Shown here in pieces: positions 35,521-47,500 of a DNA stretch of 64,000 nt. How positions within the stretch are numbered: position 1 is the stretch's first letter; every line of letters begins with the position of its first letter. The translations under genes were made by a program, and so were the position numbers. The DNA is taken from contig OZ029915.1 of NCBI GenBank assembly GCA_964023275.1, positions 36,521,073-36,585,072 on the forward strand. Direction: 5' to 3'. The notes beneath the pieces are model-generated. The model made no database searches, was not told where the DNA came from, and worked only from the letters and a program-made list of their open reading frames with translations. This DNA comes from Norana najaformis (lineage: Eukaryota > Annelida > Clitellata > Crassiclitellata > Hormogastridae).

Positions 35521-38500
35521 GTAATGAATACTGTGATGTTGTAACAGCATTTTCTTTTTGCATATGGTATATTAAAGCATTGTTTGCATCGAACCGTGAC
35601 TGAATCAGACGGGATAGTTGGCCTGGGAGCCTTAATTGGAAAGACCTAATTTATTCAGAGAATCGTGATCGTAAACTCGGGATTTCTGAGACGCCTAAAG
35701 AAAGCTAAGTCGAGGGAACCAGCTTATTTACAGGCGCTCAGCCAAAACAAAATCGATAGGCAGGTAAAGTCAGATTTGATTCCAGGTCAAGATCTAAGGG
35801 TCAGGCAGGCAGTCTGACGGGGGTTAGTCCCGAATCTCCGAAACCTGAATCCCTGAGAGCTCTGAAAATACACAGCAGACCGATTTCCCGAAAACAGAAA
35901 GCGGTCAAAATCCCGAAAACTAGTATGGACTATCTAATCGGCAATAGTAGCCGAACTTGTAGGATCTCAGTGTTTCATCCCATCCCGTTGTGTAGACATT
36001 GACTTTCATGAAAAATCCTAATTCCGCCATATAAACTTATCTTTTTAATTTTCGGGAACCCGGGTCACACGTAGAAAATGGATTTTGGGGATCTGGTCGA
36101 AATTCGTTTTGGGGATTCGGGATTTGCTGCACACCTCTCAGACGGCTAGAGTAGATGGTACTTGGAATTGGAGCAGTAAGATAGACAAATGGTGATTACC
36201 CGCAACTTCTAATGCGCCGGTCTCTAATGCACAAGCCATCAACTGATGTCGCACCACAGCCAAGCCACAATCAAGTCGGTTTCCATAAACTCAGTCCACA
36301 AGACAGAGAAGCAGCTTATGGTGGATAAGCAGTTTGAAATAGGTTAGTTTTAAGTTGAGAATGAAATGACAGAAGTGACCGAGCAGAATGAACAGCCACA
36401 GGGAGAGAGCTCCAGAATTTAGGTCCAGCAACCGAAAAAGCATGCTTACTGAGAACAGTTCTTGCCCAAGGTATGACCAGAGAAAGACAATCAGATGAAC
36501 TTGCAGAATAATGGTAAATCTGGGGAATAAGGACTGATTTTAAGTATTGTGGTTGGCCAGAGTTCATTGTTTTGTAAACTGTAAGTCCGAATTTAAACAA
36601 ATCCTTTGCTGAATAGGAAGCCGATGTAAAGATTTAAGCGCAGGGGTTATATGCTCATATTTTGAAGTATTTGTTATGGCTCTAGCCAAGAAGTTCTGAA
36701 CTTGGAGTTTCTGCATGTTTGACCTTGTGATACCAGCAAGAACTGAGTTACAGTAGTTGACTGGAGACCAGTGCGTTAGCTGAGGATATTCTAGAAGACA
36801 TGGGGGACATAACACATAATTCTGCATACGTCGTAATTATACATCTGTGATGACTTACAAATACCATTTACATAGTTTGTGAGAGACATGGTAGAATCAA
36901 AAACAATGCCCAGGTCATGAGCAGCATCAGTCAACTGAATGAATGAGTCCTTCAGCTGTATGGATTTAAGCCATTTGAACTTCTGAAGTTGCTGTGGAGT
37001 GCCAAGTAGTAGGAATTCAGTGTTCAGTGGGTTAAGGAGGAGTTTATTAGCCGCCATCCCAGACTGCAGCTCCTTAAGGAATCAGGCAACAGCTGCACAG
37101 ATGCGTGACAAGACAAACTGTCAAATTAAATGGGGATTTGGGTATAATCTGCATAGAAATGATATCTCAGTGAATGATTGTCTAGCAGGGTACCTAGAGG
37201 TGTGGTGTATAATGTAAACAAAACAGGGCCAAGTACAGAACCCTGTGGAACACCACAAGTCAACAAATCACTAGCTGAATAATGTCCATTTAAATATGCA
37301 GAATGAGTGCAAGGGCTGAGATAAGTAGCAGACCAATATAGGCCAGGACCAGAAATCCCAAACCAGTGCTGGAGATGATGGAAAAGGAGAGAATTGTTGA
37401 CAGTATCAAAGGCAGCAGACAAATCAAGGAGAACGATTGCTGTCATCTTACCCTTACCCTTATCCATGGAGCACATGATGTCATTATGAACAGCAAGCAG
37501 GGCAGATTCTGTTGAATGAAACTTCTGGTGTGAAGACTGAAATGGAGAGATTAGTGGGTTGGAAGAAAGGTGAATTTGTATACGATTAGCATAAGAGCGG
37601 AAGCCACTCTTACCATTAAACAGAGCCTTTATATTGCACCATTTATGAGCGACTTAACAGCAACTGAAATTGTAGTAACAGTTTGTGGTTGTGGGATTAT
37701 AAAAATACTGTCTTCTGTACACGAGTGATTTCAGATAAGTTATCGAGTTTATGGCGGTGATATTAGTGAGAGGTATCATAAATAATATCTCAGGTGAAGA
37801 TTAATTTGACATGGTACATGTAGCACAATTCATGAATATTTGTAATGTTGATTGAAATATTTCTGACTTCAGAAATAATATATCTTTTCTGATGATGCTT
37901 GAGTCACAGTATCTTTAAATATAATTAGAAGTTTGTATGCTGGAGATATCCTTAAAGTTAGCAAGGTTTGGTGGACCTGTTATCAAACTGTAGCAGGCAC
38001 AACTGATGGACCTCACTCTGGACTTCCTGGATGATGACATAAGAAAAAAATTGGAAAAATCTTATTTGCAGAATGAGATAGACCGTAGCTCCTTGACTCA
38101 AATTATGAGGTTTGTAAGAGAATGACTTTGAAGTGATTCCATAAAAAGTGTCCAAGTGAGCAGAGTTGTTAAAACCACAATTAATAGGAGAAGAATTTTG
38201 CCAAAATGATTGTAACACCTAGCCTGGTTTGGACAGGATCTGATTAGATTTTTGAGGAACTTTCACACTTTGGATGCAGAAAAAAATGTAATAATATACT
38301 GTACATGGCATCAAAACTAACTAAAATCACATAAATAATGTTTTCTAGGTGGATGTTGTGGAGCTCAGAATCGGAAGACTATCATTGGTGGATGGGGTTG
38401 GGCATGGTGGCTTGTTACCGACGTCCAAAGGTTTGTAATTTTGTAACTGTAGTGTTGCTTTGTTCATGCAACACAATACTCATTTCTGATTTTTCTGTCA

Positions 38501-41500
38501 TCCCACATTACATTTGTGTTTTGTAGTTAGCTGCTGTGCTCTTCATGCTTTAACTTATAATGTTTTGAATATATTGCTCATTTTTTCTATTAATTTTTCT
38601 TTCTTAAAGGCACAGTGTGCATCATAAATAGAAGTAGTTTTATAAGGTTTTACTTTGTGTCAGTAGCTGATTGTCATGATGTCGGGAAACAAGAAATTAC
38701 CATAAGCTGAAATATGGATTTCCTGATTCACTGATCAAATTTACAATTAGTTTATAATATGAAATGTTGTATCTTAGCAGTAGAGTACTCTCTTTCACAT
38801 GACCTACAAATTTATTAATTTATTTGAGCTTATCCTTAAGATGAACACCAGTGTCTCAGTTTTAAAATATTATTGCCCAAAATTGTAAGCTTATATAACC
38901 ATGCATGCACACATGTACAATAGTTAACAGATATTTATCTGTAAAACGTGTAAGACATAAAAGAGACGATGTTACTTTCTATTCACAAACCAAAAGTAGT
39001 ATATGACATGGATGCAACCCAACAACAGTCATTCAACATTAAATCATCACAGTGCCCAACATGTCTATCTCTGAATTTGCTCAAGATTGACACTTTTATT
39101 CGTCTTGATGAGAAACTTTCAAAACCAAAATTTAAGATTTTTGCATCAGCCCATGTCCAAGATTTGGGTTTTTGAACTTTGACCGAAACAAGTCAACCCA
39201 TAGTTATCGAACTGCTGTGTCTCAGGTTCTATAGCACCTAGAGAAATAATATTTATACCAAACTGAAGGCCCTGTCTGGGCATATTAACTAGAATCTTAA
39301 TATTTATTTACAAAAATGCTGTGCAATCTTAACCTATTAACCTTTATCTAGATCAATTTGTACAAACCAGATTTTATGATTTTTATTCTGTGTTTTCAAC
39401 ATGATGTTGTCAGCAACTACAGAAAATTTCAGAGTGGGCACTCTCATAGTTTACTTTTAGTGAACACATCACATGATTGCAAAAATTGCCAGATTTGTGT
39501 CGTATCTAGCAACGCTGTTGTTTTAATTTATGGGAATTCTGTTTGAACATAATTTTTGTATAATTCTTCAGATCTCTATAATATGTCCATTTACTTGTAA
39601 ATGAATTGCTGTAGATAGAGTCATAAAGTTGTCATCTTGGCATCTGGAAATCTGGAGGATGTTCTAAATGTAACAGGTTTCAGACCAAACTCTTGAGACC
39701 TAAAGACCAGGTGGTACAATAACAGGGACCAAGCCCACGATCTGAGTTAAGAAAAGCACTGAAAAGAAAGCGACATAGGAATTTTTTTAATGCACAAATA
39801 CAAGACACTTCCATTACAATTATATGACCAACATCAAGAATTCCCTATTACTTGGTACTGTGTTCCTTACTTTGCACTATCCTAAAGCTAGAACACTTTC
39901 TCTAATTTTGTTAATTATATGGATTTTATATGTTGTTTGCAATATTGTAATTGCACATCAGATTCGAAGTACTTAAATGAAATCATAGTCGCACAACATA
40001 TGTAAATAGGGTTGATCTGTGAGTGGAACCTGTGGTTGCTTTGATTTTTTACTTTCACACTGTAATTAAATCTTTACATTTAATGTATATGAAGTTATTT
40101 GGGGTACAATAAAGCATTTCCTGTTCGATTCAAATATAACATTTTCTTAATACAAACTCATCATTTTCTGAATGTAAACTGAGCAAATTTAGTTAAGTTG
40201 TATGACACCTTTTCATGTTATCTACTCCAAGTTGATGTATGCTACTAGTTGCTTGTGATTGAACAGATTACTTTATCTGACCTGCTGATAAAGGAAATCA
40301 GCAAGTTTATGGTTAAGATAATATCAAGTGAATATTTTGCAGAATATGCCTTGAAGTAATGACCCTTAACCCAGTTTGTGAAAGTGTGGAGACTTCAGAG
40401 GGTGTGCCACTAACGGTAACTGGCGTAGCTCAAGTCAAAGTTATGACAGAACCTGAGCTGCTGTCAACTGCTTGTGAGCAGTTCCTTGGCAAACCAGTCC
40501 AGCACATTGAGCGGGTCATTCTTCAGACCATGGAAGGTCATCTACGAGCAATCCTTGGTAAGTGTTTTGAAAGTTTAGGCTGGTTTATCTAAAAGATTTT
40601 TGAAGGCTGGACGTGTTTGATTGCACAGTTCAACTCAGATCGGTGGATCTACCTTTCGTGTGCATGTATGGTTCTGGGTGTTTGTATAGCACCTTTTAAG
40701 AGGATTTCAGAGGTGATGAAGGGTTTCAGCCATTATTACACAAGAATGCATAGAAAACAGTTTTCCAATGCTTAGGGTGAATTATATAATGCAGTTTAAA
40801 AGTTTATGCTATTTCCACTGTTGCACTATTGTATTGTATTGTATTTGATAATTTATATAGCGCTTCTTACAGAACAAACTACTCAGAGGCGCTTCCAGCG
40901 TGAGAGCCCCTGAGAAATAAGAACGTCTTTAAACAACGAGCTGACTGAGCTCTATTAACAACAGTGACCCTAGCACGAAGCGATAGCAGAAGTTCATTCC
41001 TGAGAGATGGGCCAACAACAGCAAAAGCCCTCTGCTGAGCAAGAGAGGACTTAACTCATTACCGACCGCACGGTACTAATCGGTAGTAACGTCAGCCGAC
41101 CGCACGGTATTAATCGGTAGTAGGTGGGGGCTAGTCATATCGTAACCTCTTGTTAATTTGTAATCCTTATAATTTTAGAATTCTATGTCATTTAGGCAAA
41201 TAGGTATAATTTTAATCCATATTACATCAGCGGAATCCCTGAAAAACACCTCAAAATATAAAAAACAACCAGTCAAAATGGGCATTTAAATCGGCCAGCG
41301 TGTAGCTAAAAATTGATATTTAAATGTCCCAAAATGGTGAAGCGTTGTTTACCGGAGGAAGAAATTCGCCGATCGATCGACGAATGGTCGTATATTAACG
41401 AAAGTTGTGATTCTACTGATGAATAAAACGTGTCAGATGGATCACATGAGACTGTTGGCAATACGAAGTGAACAATTGGCACACTGATATGGAGTTTGAT

Positions 41501-44500
41501 GACAATGGCATCCGGTATATGCCTGCGGCGATTGTGGGTCAGTTTTCAGTTACCCAGAAAATGTTGTGTTGAGAAATATAATTACAGGTTGGAAAAGAAG
41601 AGAAGATAAAATGATAAAGAATGGTGTTTACCTTATGTATATATGTCAACCACTGACACAGATATCACAAGTTCAGTTAGTTTTGCTTTTAGGCTTTTCC
41701 TGTAATTTTCTTCAGTTTTTACCCAACGGTCTAAATACTAAAAAAATTGTACATCTTTCAGTTTTGAAAATATTTTTGAAATTTCTGTTTGGTTCTGTCT
41801 GGCAACAATTTCTGCACATTTCTTGTGCCTAACTACCATATGTTGTCACTTACAATTTCTATGTAGACTGTTGTGAAGGTAAACATATAACAAATTTTTG
41901 GGGTACAGTTGGGAGCAACTTTGGATATCCCAAAACAAATTTTCCCCAAAAAACTTGACAGATGAATGGGGAGAGAAGATAAAATGCTAAAGAATGGTAC
42001 TTACCTTATGCCTACATGTCAAAAACCAACAGAGATATCATAAGTTCAATTTGTTTTACTTTTATCCTTTTTCCTGTAATTTTCTTCAGTTTTTATGACA
42101 ACGGTCTAAATACTAAAAAAATTGTATCTCTTTCAGTTATGAAAATATTTTTAAAATTTCTGTTTGGTTCTATCTGGCAACAATTTCTGCACATTTTTTG
42201 TGCTCAATTAATATATGTTGTCATTCAAAATATTTTGTAGACTGTCTTGAAGATAAAAATATAGCAAATTTTTGGGGGGATATAGTTTGGGGCAACTTGG
42301 GGTACCCCAAAATTTCTTTTTTCAAAAAACTTGACAGATGATTGGGAATAGGAGATAAAATGCTAAAGACTGGTGCTTACTTTATGTCTACATGTAAAAA
42401 ACTGACAGAGATAAAACAAGTTCAATTTTTTTATTTTTTGGCCGTTTTTGCCAAAAATGTGTGGTCGTGAGGGGGTAGGTGAAAAAATTTATGCGGTCGT
42501 TAAAGGGTTAACACAAGGAACAAATAGATCCATACGATCTAAAGAACTTAAAGGACGGGATGAGGTACTAGAGTGTGGAGGCTGAATAAGATCACAGATA
42601 TTTTGGAGCCTGGCCCATGCGAGCTCTTATTACCAGTTTAAACTGAATATGAGATTGGATAGGGAACCAATGTAGTTGCTGAATGATGTAATCAGAGGTA
42701 TGAGAGAAACGAGGCAGACGTGATATTAACCTGGCGGCAGAATTTAGTACTGATTGAAGGGAAGACAGTCGATACTTAGACAAACCAGCAAGTACAGAGT
42801 TGCAGTAGTCAATGCCACAGCATATCATGGCATGAATCATAGTAGTAAAGACAGAGTAGCATCTATCACTGCATTTGGGTTGATTAGTAGAAATTAACTT
42901 GTCTGCTCTTTCATCCAGATGTTCGTTCAGCTGAGCCTATGATGTCTGTCTTGTTTTCTGTACTGCTGTAGTAAAAGACTGATTTCTGGAGATTCACAGA
43001 GATTCATGAAACTGTAGTCTTGGAATGCCATTGGAGGATGTCTTTTGAATGAGATACCCTTGTTGTAACTGTAGTAGATATTAAATCAGGTTAGATGAAT
43101 CACCTTTGTATTGATCAAAGTTTCTTGGCCACACAGGAACCCTGAGTGTGGAGGCAATATACCAGGACCGTGATCAGTTCGCTCAGCTTGTCCGAGAAGT
43201 GGCCTCTCCAGATGTTGGCCGAATGGGCATTGAAATTCTAAGCTTTACCATCAAAGACGTTTATGACAGTGTTGAATACCTGGAGTCACTTGGACGTGCT
43301 CAGACAGCAAATGTGAAAAGAGATGCTGACATTGGTGTTGCTGAAGCCAACCGAGATGCTGGAATCCGAGTGAGTTATGTTTATAATTTTACGATAACTT
43401 ATTGTACTGTATAACTGCTTTAATGTGGGATGAGTTAACAGAGCAAGTGGATTTTGGCTCACTGTTTTTCATCCATAAATAGAAGGTACATACCAGTATT
43501 TGCATGATGAAATCATTAGGGTTACTAATATGAAGACTATAAGGAGATTGAAAATGTTTCAGTTTCGGATTACAAAGAATAACTGCTCAAGGATGAAGGC
43601 TTTCACCAATTACATGACAGATCAGTCTGTCTTCAATGTGCTTGTACAGTAGCGTAGGAGCAAATTACTTTGTTGCCAATGTGAGAATGTAAAGGTTGCA
43701 AGTGTAAACGTTGCACACGTTTTCGCTCTGTACTTGTGACACAGAAGCCAAGAACTGGATGTGCTGAAACTTATTACACCCAGCTGTCAGTTCTGAGCTA
43801 ACAGTACACAGTAATATAAATTCTCAAAAGCTTCTTAAATGGGTTCTTAAAAAGTGTATAAAAGCTTAATTTTCAAGTCAGATATGTACATAACTCTGCC
43901 ACTGCCTTGTTTGGGGGGTAGTGCCAGTCCCAAGCCTGGATAAAGGAGGAGGGCGACGGCAACGGCCTTTGATGCCATAAGCTGTCGTTAAACATTGGAA
44001 CTACTGCAGATATGTACAGTACATACATGCATGTATACAGACTTACATGCATGCATACATATATAAATTAATAAAATATTCATATGTAAATACATTATGA
44101 TAATTACTTTATGTTTGTGACTACCAACTTGTGAAGTACATGCAATTCATTTTAATAGTTAAATATTGTAATTATTTATATATGTACAAGTGCATGTAAC
44201 ATGAACTTTTAAATAAAATGGACCTGCGTTTCAGGAAGCTGAGTGTGAAAAGTCACGCATGGATACAAAATATGCTGCCGATACCAAAATTGCCAACTCA
44301 AGACGTCAGTATGAAATGCAGAAGGCCAATTTTGACATGGAAGTCAATGCCAGGGTCAGCAACTTGTTTTATGATCGTTTGATCAATAAAGGTTACATGT
44401 TAGTGAAATACCCTGTTGGTCAGTCTGCAGCTATTCACTCTGAGCTCCAGATTTATTTGGCACTTTGGCAAAGTTTTGCCAACCATTGAACCATTGTTGA

Positions 44501-47500
44501 AGGTTCGTCAGCTTTGCAAAGCTAATTTCAGTCCAGTGAACTACAAAATAAGTATCCTGCAAGGCCAGCAGTATTTAACTATCTGTCAAAACCTGGTGAT
44601 TTAAAATTTTAAAATGGCTGTGTTAGTGCTATGAAATTCTTTAGAAGTATATTCTTGATTTTCTTTTCTTTTAAGGATATGTGGACTCCGTACAAAAATT
44701 GAATAAGGCAGATTTTGTACTGTGGGCTCATCTCTTGCTTTGTTGCCTGCTTTCAGAAAGCTGAAGCAGAGCTTGCTTATGAACTGCAAGCAGCCAAAGA
44801 GAAGCAGAAGATTCGAAGTGAGGAAATGGAGATTGAAGTCGTTGAACGCAGGAAAATGATAGAGGTGGAAGAAAAGGAGATTCTGAGAAAGGAGAAGGAA
44901 CTGATGGGAACTGTGAAAAGGCCAGCAGAATCTGAGGCTTTCAGAATGGAATTGATTGCTGAAGGACAAAGGTTGGGCATTGCTTCTGTCTTGACTTCAA
45001 GTTTGCACAAAACTAAACTCAAATTGTGTATTTTTTATTTTCCTCATTTGAAATAAATTAAGTTTTTGGAGAAAATTTGTAAAATATCCTTTTAAAAATT
45101 CTGATAAGAAGCTACTAATTCACAAAAACATCTAAGAAAATTTACTGAAAAAGAAGCTGTATGCGAGGACTGGCCATGTGTTAAGAAACCACTATGATAG
45201 AAAGAAAACGGCTGATACAAAAATTACAGATGATCTTTTGTAGCATTAGAGCTTTGATCGATGTTTAATTTGGATATTTTTAATATGTTTGTAAAATTAT
45301 TTTGGCACTTTAAAACTGTAGAGTTCTTTTTATGGGAACTAGTCTAGAAAATAAACTGTACTACAAGGTTGATTGCATGAAACATTGACACTAATCAATC
45401 GTGAAACACTGGCGCTAACCAATCAGAGATGTGGGAAAGTCATAGTAGACTTGGGAGTTTTCTTATGTTGTACTACAACTGATTCTAGGGAAATTTTTTG
45501 ATTTTGTCAAGGACCCAAACTGTGGAACAGGCACGTGCAGAGGCAGAGAGGATCCGTCTGTTGGGTGGTGCTGAGGCTGCTGCAATTGAAGCTGTTGGCA
45601 AGGCTGAAGCAGAGAAGATGAGACTGAAAGCATCAGCCTACAAACAGTATGGAGAGGCAGCCATGCTTAGCTTGGTGCTGGAGACTCTGCCAAAGGTGAG
45701 AGTTTTTCTGGTTCTGATGTTAGATACTGATTTCTTACCTTGTTTGCACATTCTTATGCAGAGGAAGCATATGGACAAACACATGGAGAAATGTTTTAAA
45801 TAATTTCTTGTTGTGTATTCAGTCATTTATTAGAATCACATACACAGATATTTACACATACACAAATATTTATTGTTTATTAGAATCACATACAGAAATA
45901 TCTTCACTCATTTGTTAGAATCACATACACAAATATCTTCAGTCATTTATTACAATGTCTGCTTCTTCAGTCAGTTCTTATAAACTTTAGGGTGTCCCAC
46001 AATAGGGGAATAATTTTTTATCAAAGTTTAAGTCTCGATCTCCAAAAAGTTTCTTTGTGAGCATATAAGACTAACTGTAAAATTTTAGCACAATTAGAGA
46101 ATAAATAGAGGTCCCTCAGTTTCCAGAAAGCTTGTCACTACACACATACAGAATGTGTATAATTTTGGAAAAGTATTTTTATAAGTAATTATTATGCCAG
46201 TGAAGACATGCTTGGTATTGTTGGAAAGATATTTATATATAGATTCTAAAACTGAGCTTTGCCTTACTAGATGATTAGGCTAGCAAGCAACGATTAACTG
46301 CAAAAACATAAGAAATTAGATTTATTCATTTTCGGTAGCTTCTGTCGACTGCTTATCTGGTCAAACCTATGAACTCACCAAACACTTCACCATTTTGACT
46401 TCAGATTCTTCCTCTTTCCTTTACCTCTCTTGCCACTCCGATTCTGTGCATGATCCACTGTAGGCAGCTGACCCTTGGGATATTGCCATGGAGCTGAATC
46501 TGATCTTATCTGCCTAACAGTTTTGTCCTAAAGTATTTCTTAGAAGTAAAATGGATAGACTGGTGATGATGTGTGCATTTCATGTATAAAAATTGATCTT
46601 AATTAGGTTTACAATGTTGTATGTATGTGTCTGTGTAACTGTATTAACGAATGAATGTAACAGCTGCGCAAAGATGGACAGCAGATAAACTGAACTTTAT
46701 CTTTAATCAGAATGTTAACCTAAAAAACTCATGATGTTTAAGAGTTGTCCATAAATGATGTGTTAAGTTTTATGCTTGCTGAAGTAGCATTATTGTGTTT
46801 GCTGATTTGTTTGGGAAAACATATGACGTTGTCGTGGATTGATTAGTTGTGCTGAGTTTGTTGTTGTGTTTTGTTGCAGATTGCTGCTGAGGTGGCAGCT
46901 CCACTTGCAAAGACTGATGAAATTGTGCTTGTTGGTGATGATCGGACAACTTCCGAGGTTACACGCCTTCTGGCTTCCATGCCTCCATCAGTCCAGGCAC
47001 TGACAGGAATTGATCTGACAAAGGTCAGTCATTCACTGCAGCACTTATAGTTCTTTTGTCCTGCTGTGTTTATTCCTGCTTAATCCACACCAGGTTTCCT
47101 TTTATCACAGACTTCAGGCTGGTTAGAATAGTTGTTGGGCAATTAAAATATTTTATTTATTTAGTTCTTATATTTGTATAGGTTTAACTCCTAATACCAG
47201 CTGTCAGCCAGTATAGCTATGCAAGTGTGGTAAAAGGACTTGCTCAAGGCCACTATCTTAAGACCGATTTTTAGATATGTTAGATAGCAGCTGTGTGTTA
47301 GCGCCTTTATGTGGTTTCTAAAGGGTGCTACTTAAATGTTCAGATACTTGTATACAGTGTATGTGTGTATGTCATACATACAGTGACTGTCAGAGGGAGG
47401 CTTTACCCTGAAAATGTGCATTACAAAGCAAATGCTTAACTAGTAGGCTGTTGTTTATGCAAGCCAAGATATTTATTATGCATGACTGGCTATCTGTGTG

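Larger units (their letters stand above)
40840..42930 (-). pseudogene. L2/CR1-type LINE C-terminus, antisense in FLOT2 intron 3, split by a piggyBac-like element
   Basis: The right part (42512-42930, - strand) encodes YCNSVLAGLSKYRLSSLQSV, QLHWFPIQSHIQFKL and GQAPKYL, which are RT thumb and connection motifs. The left part (40865-41050) encodes the C-terminus, with FAVVGPSLRNELLLS, then LKTFLFLRG and a stop. Its 3' UTR has AGCGCTATATAAATTA and a TACAA repeat tail at 40842-40858. The two parts are separated by the insert at 41051-42511, and the reading frame lines up across the TTAA target when the insert is ignored. Confidence 0.85.
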
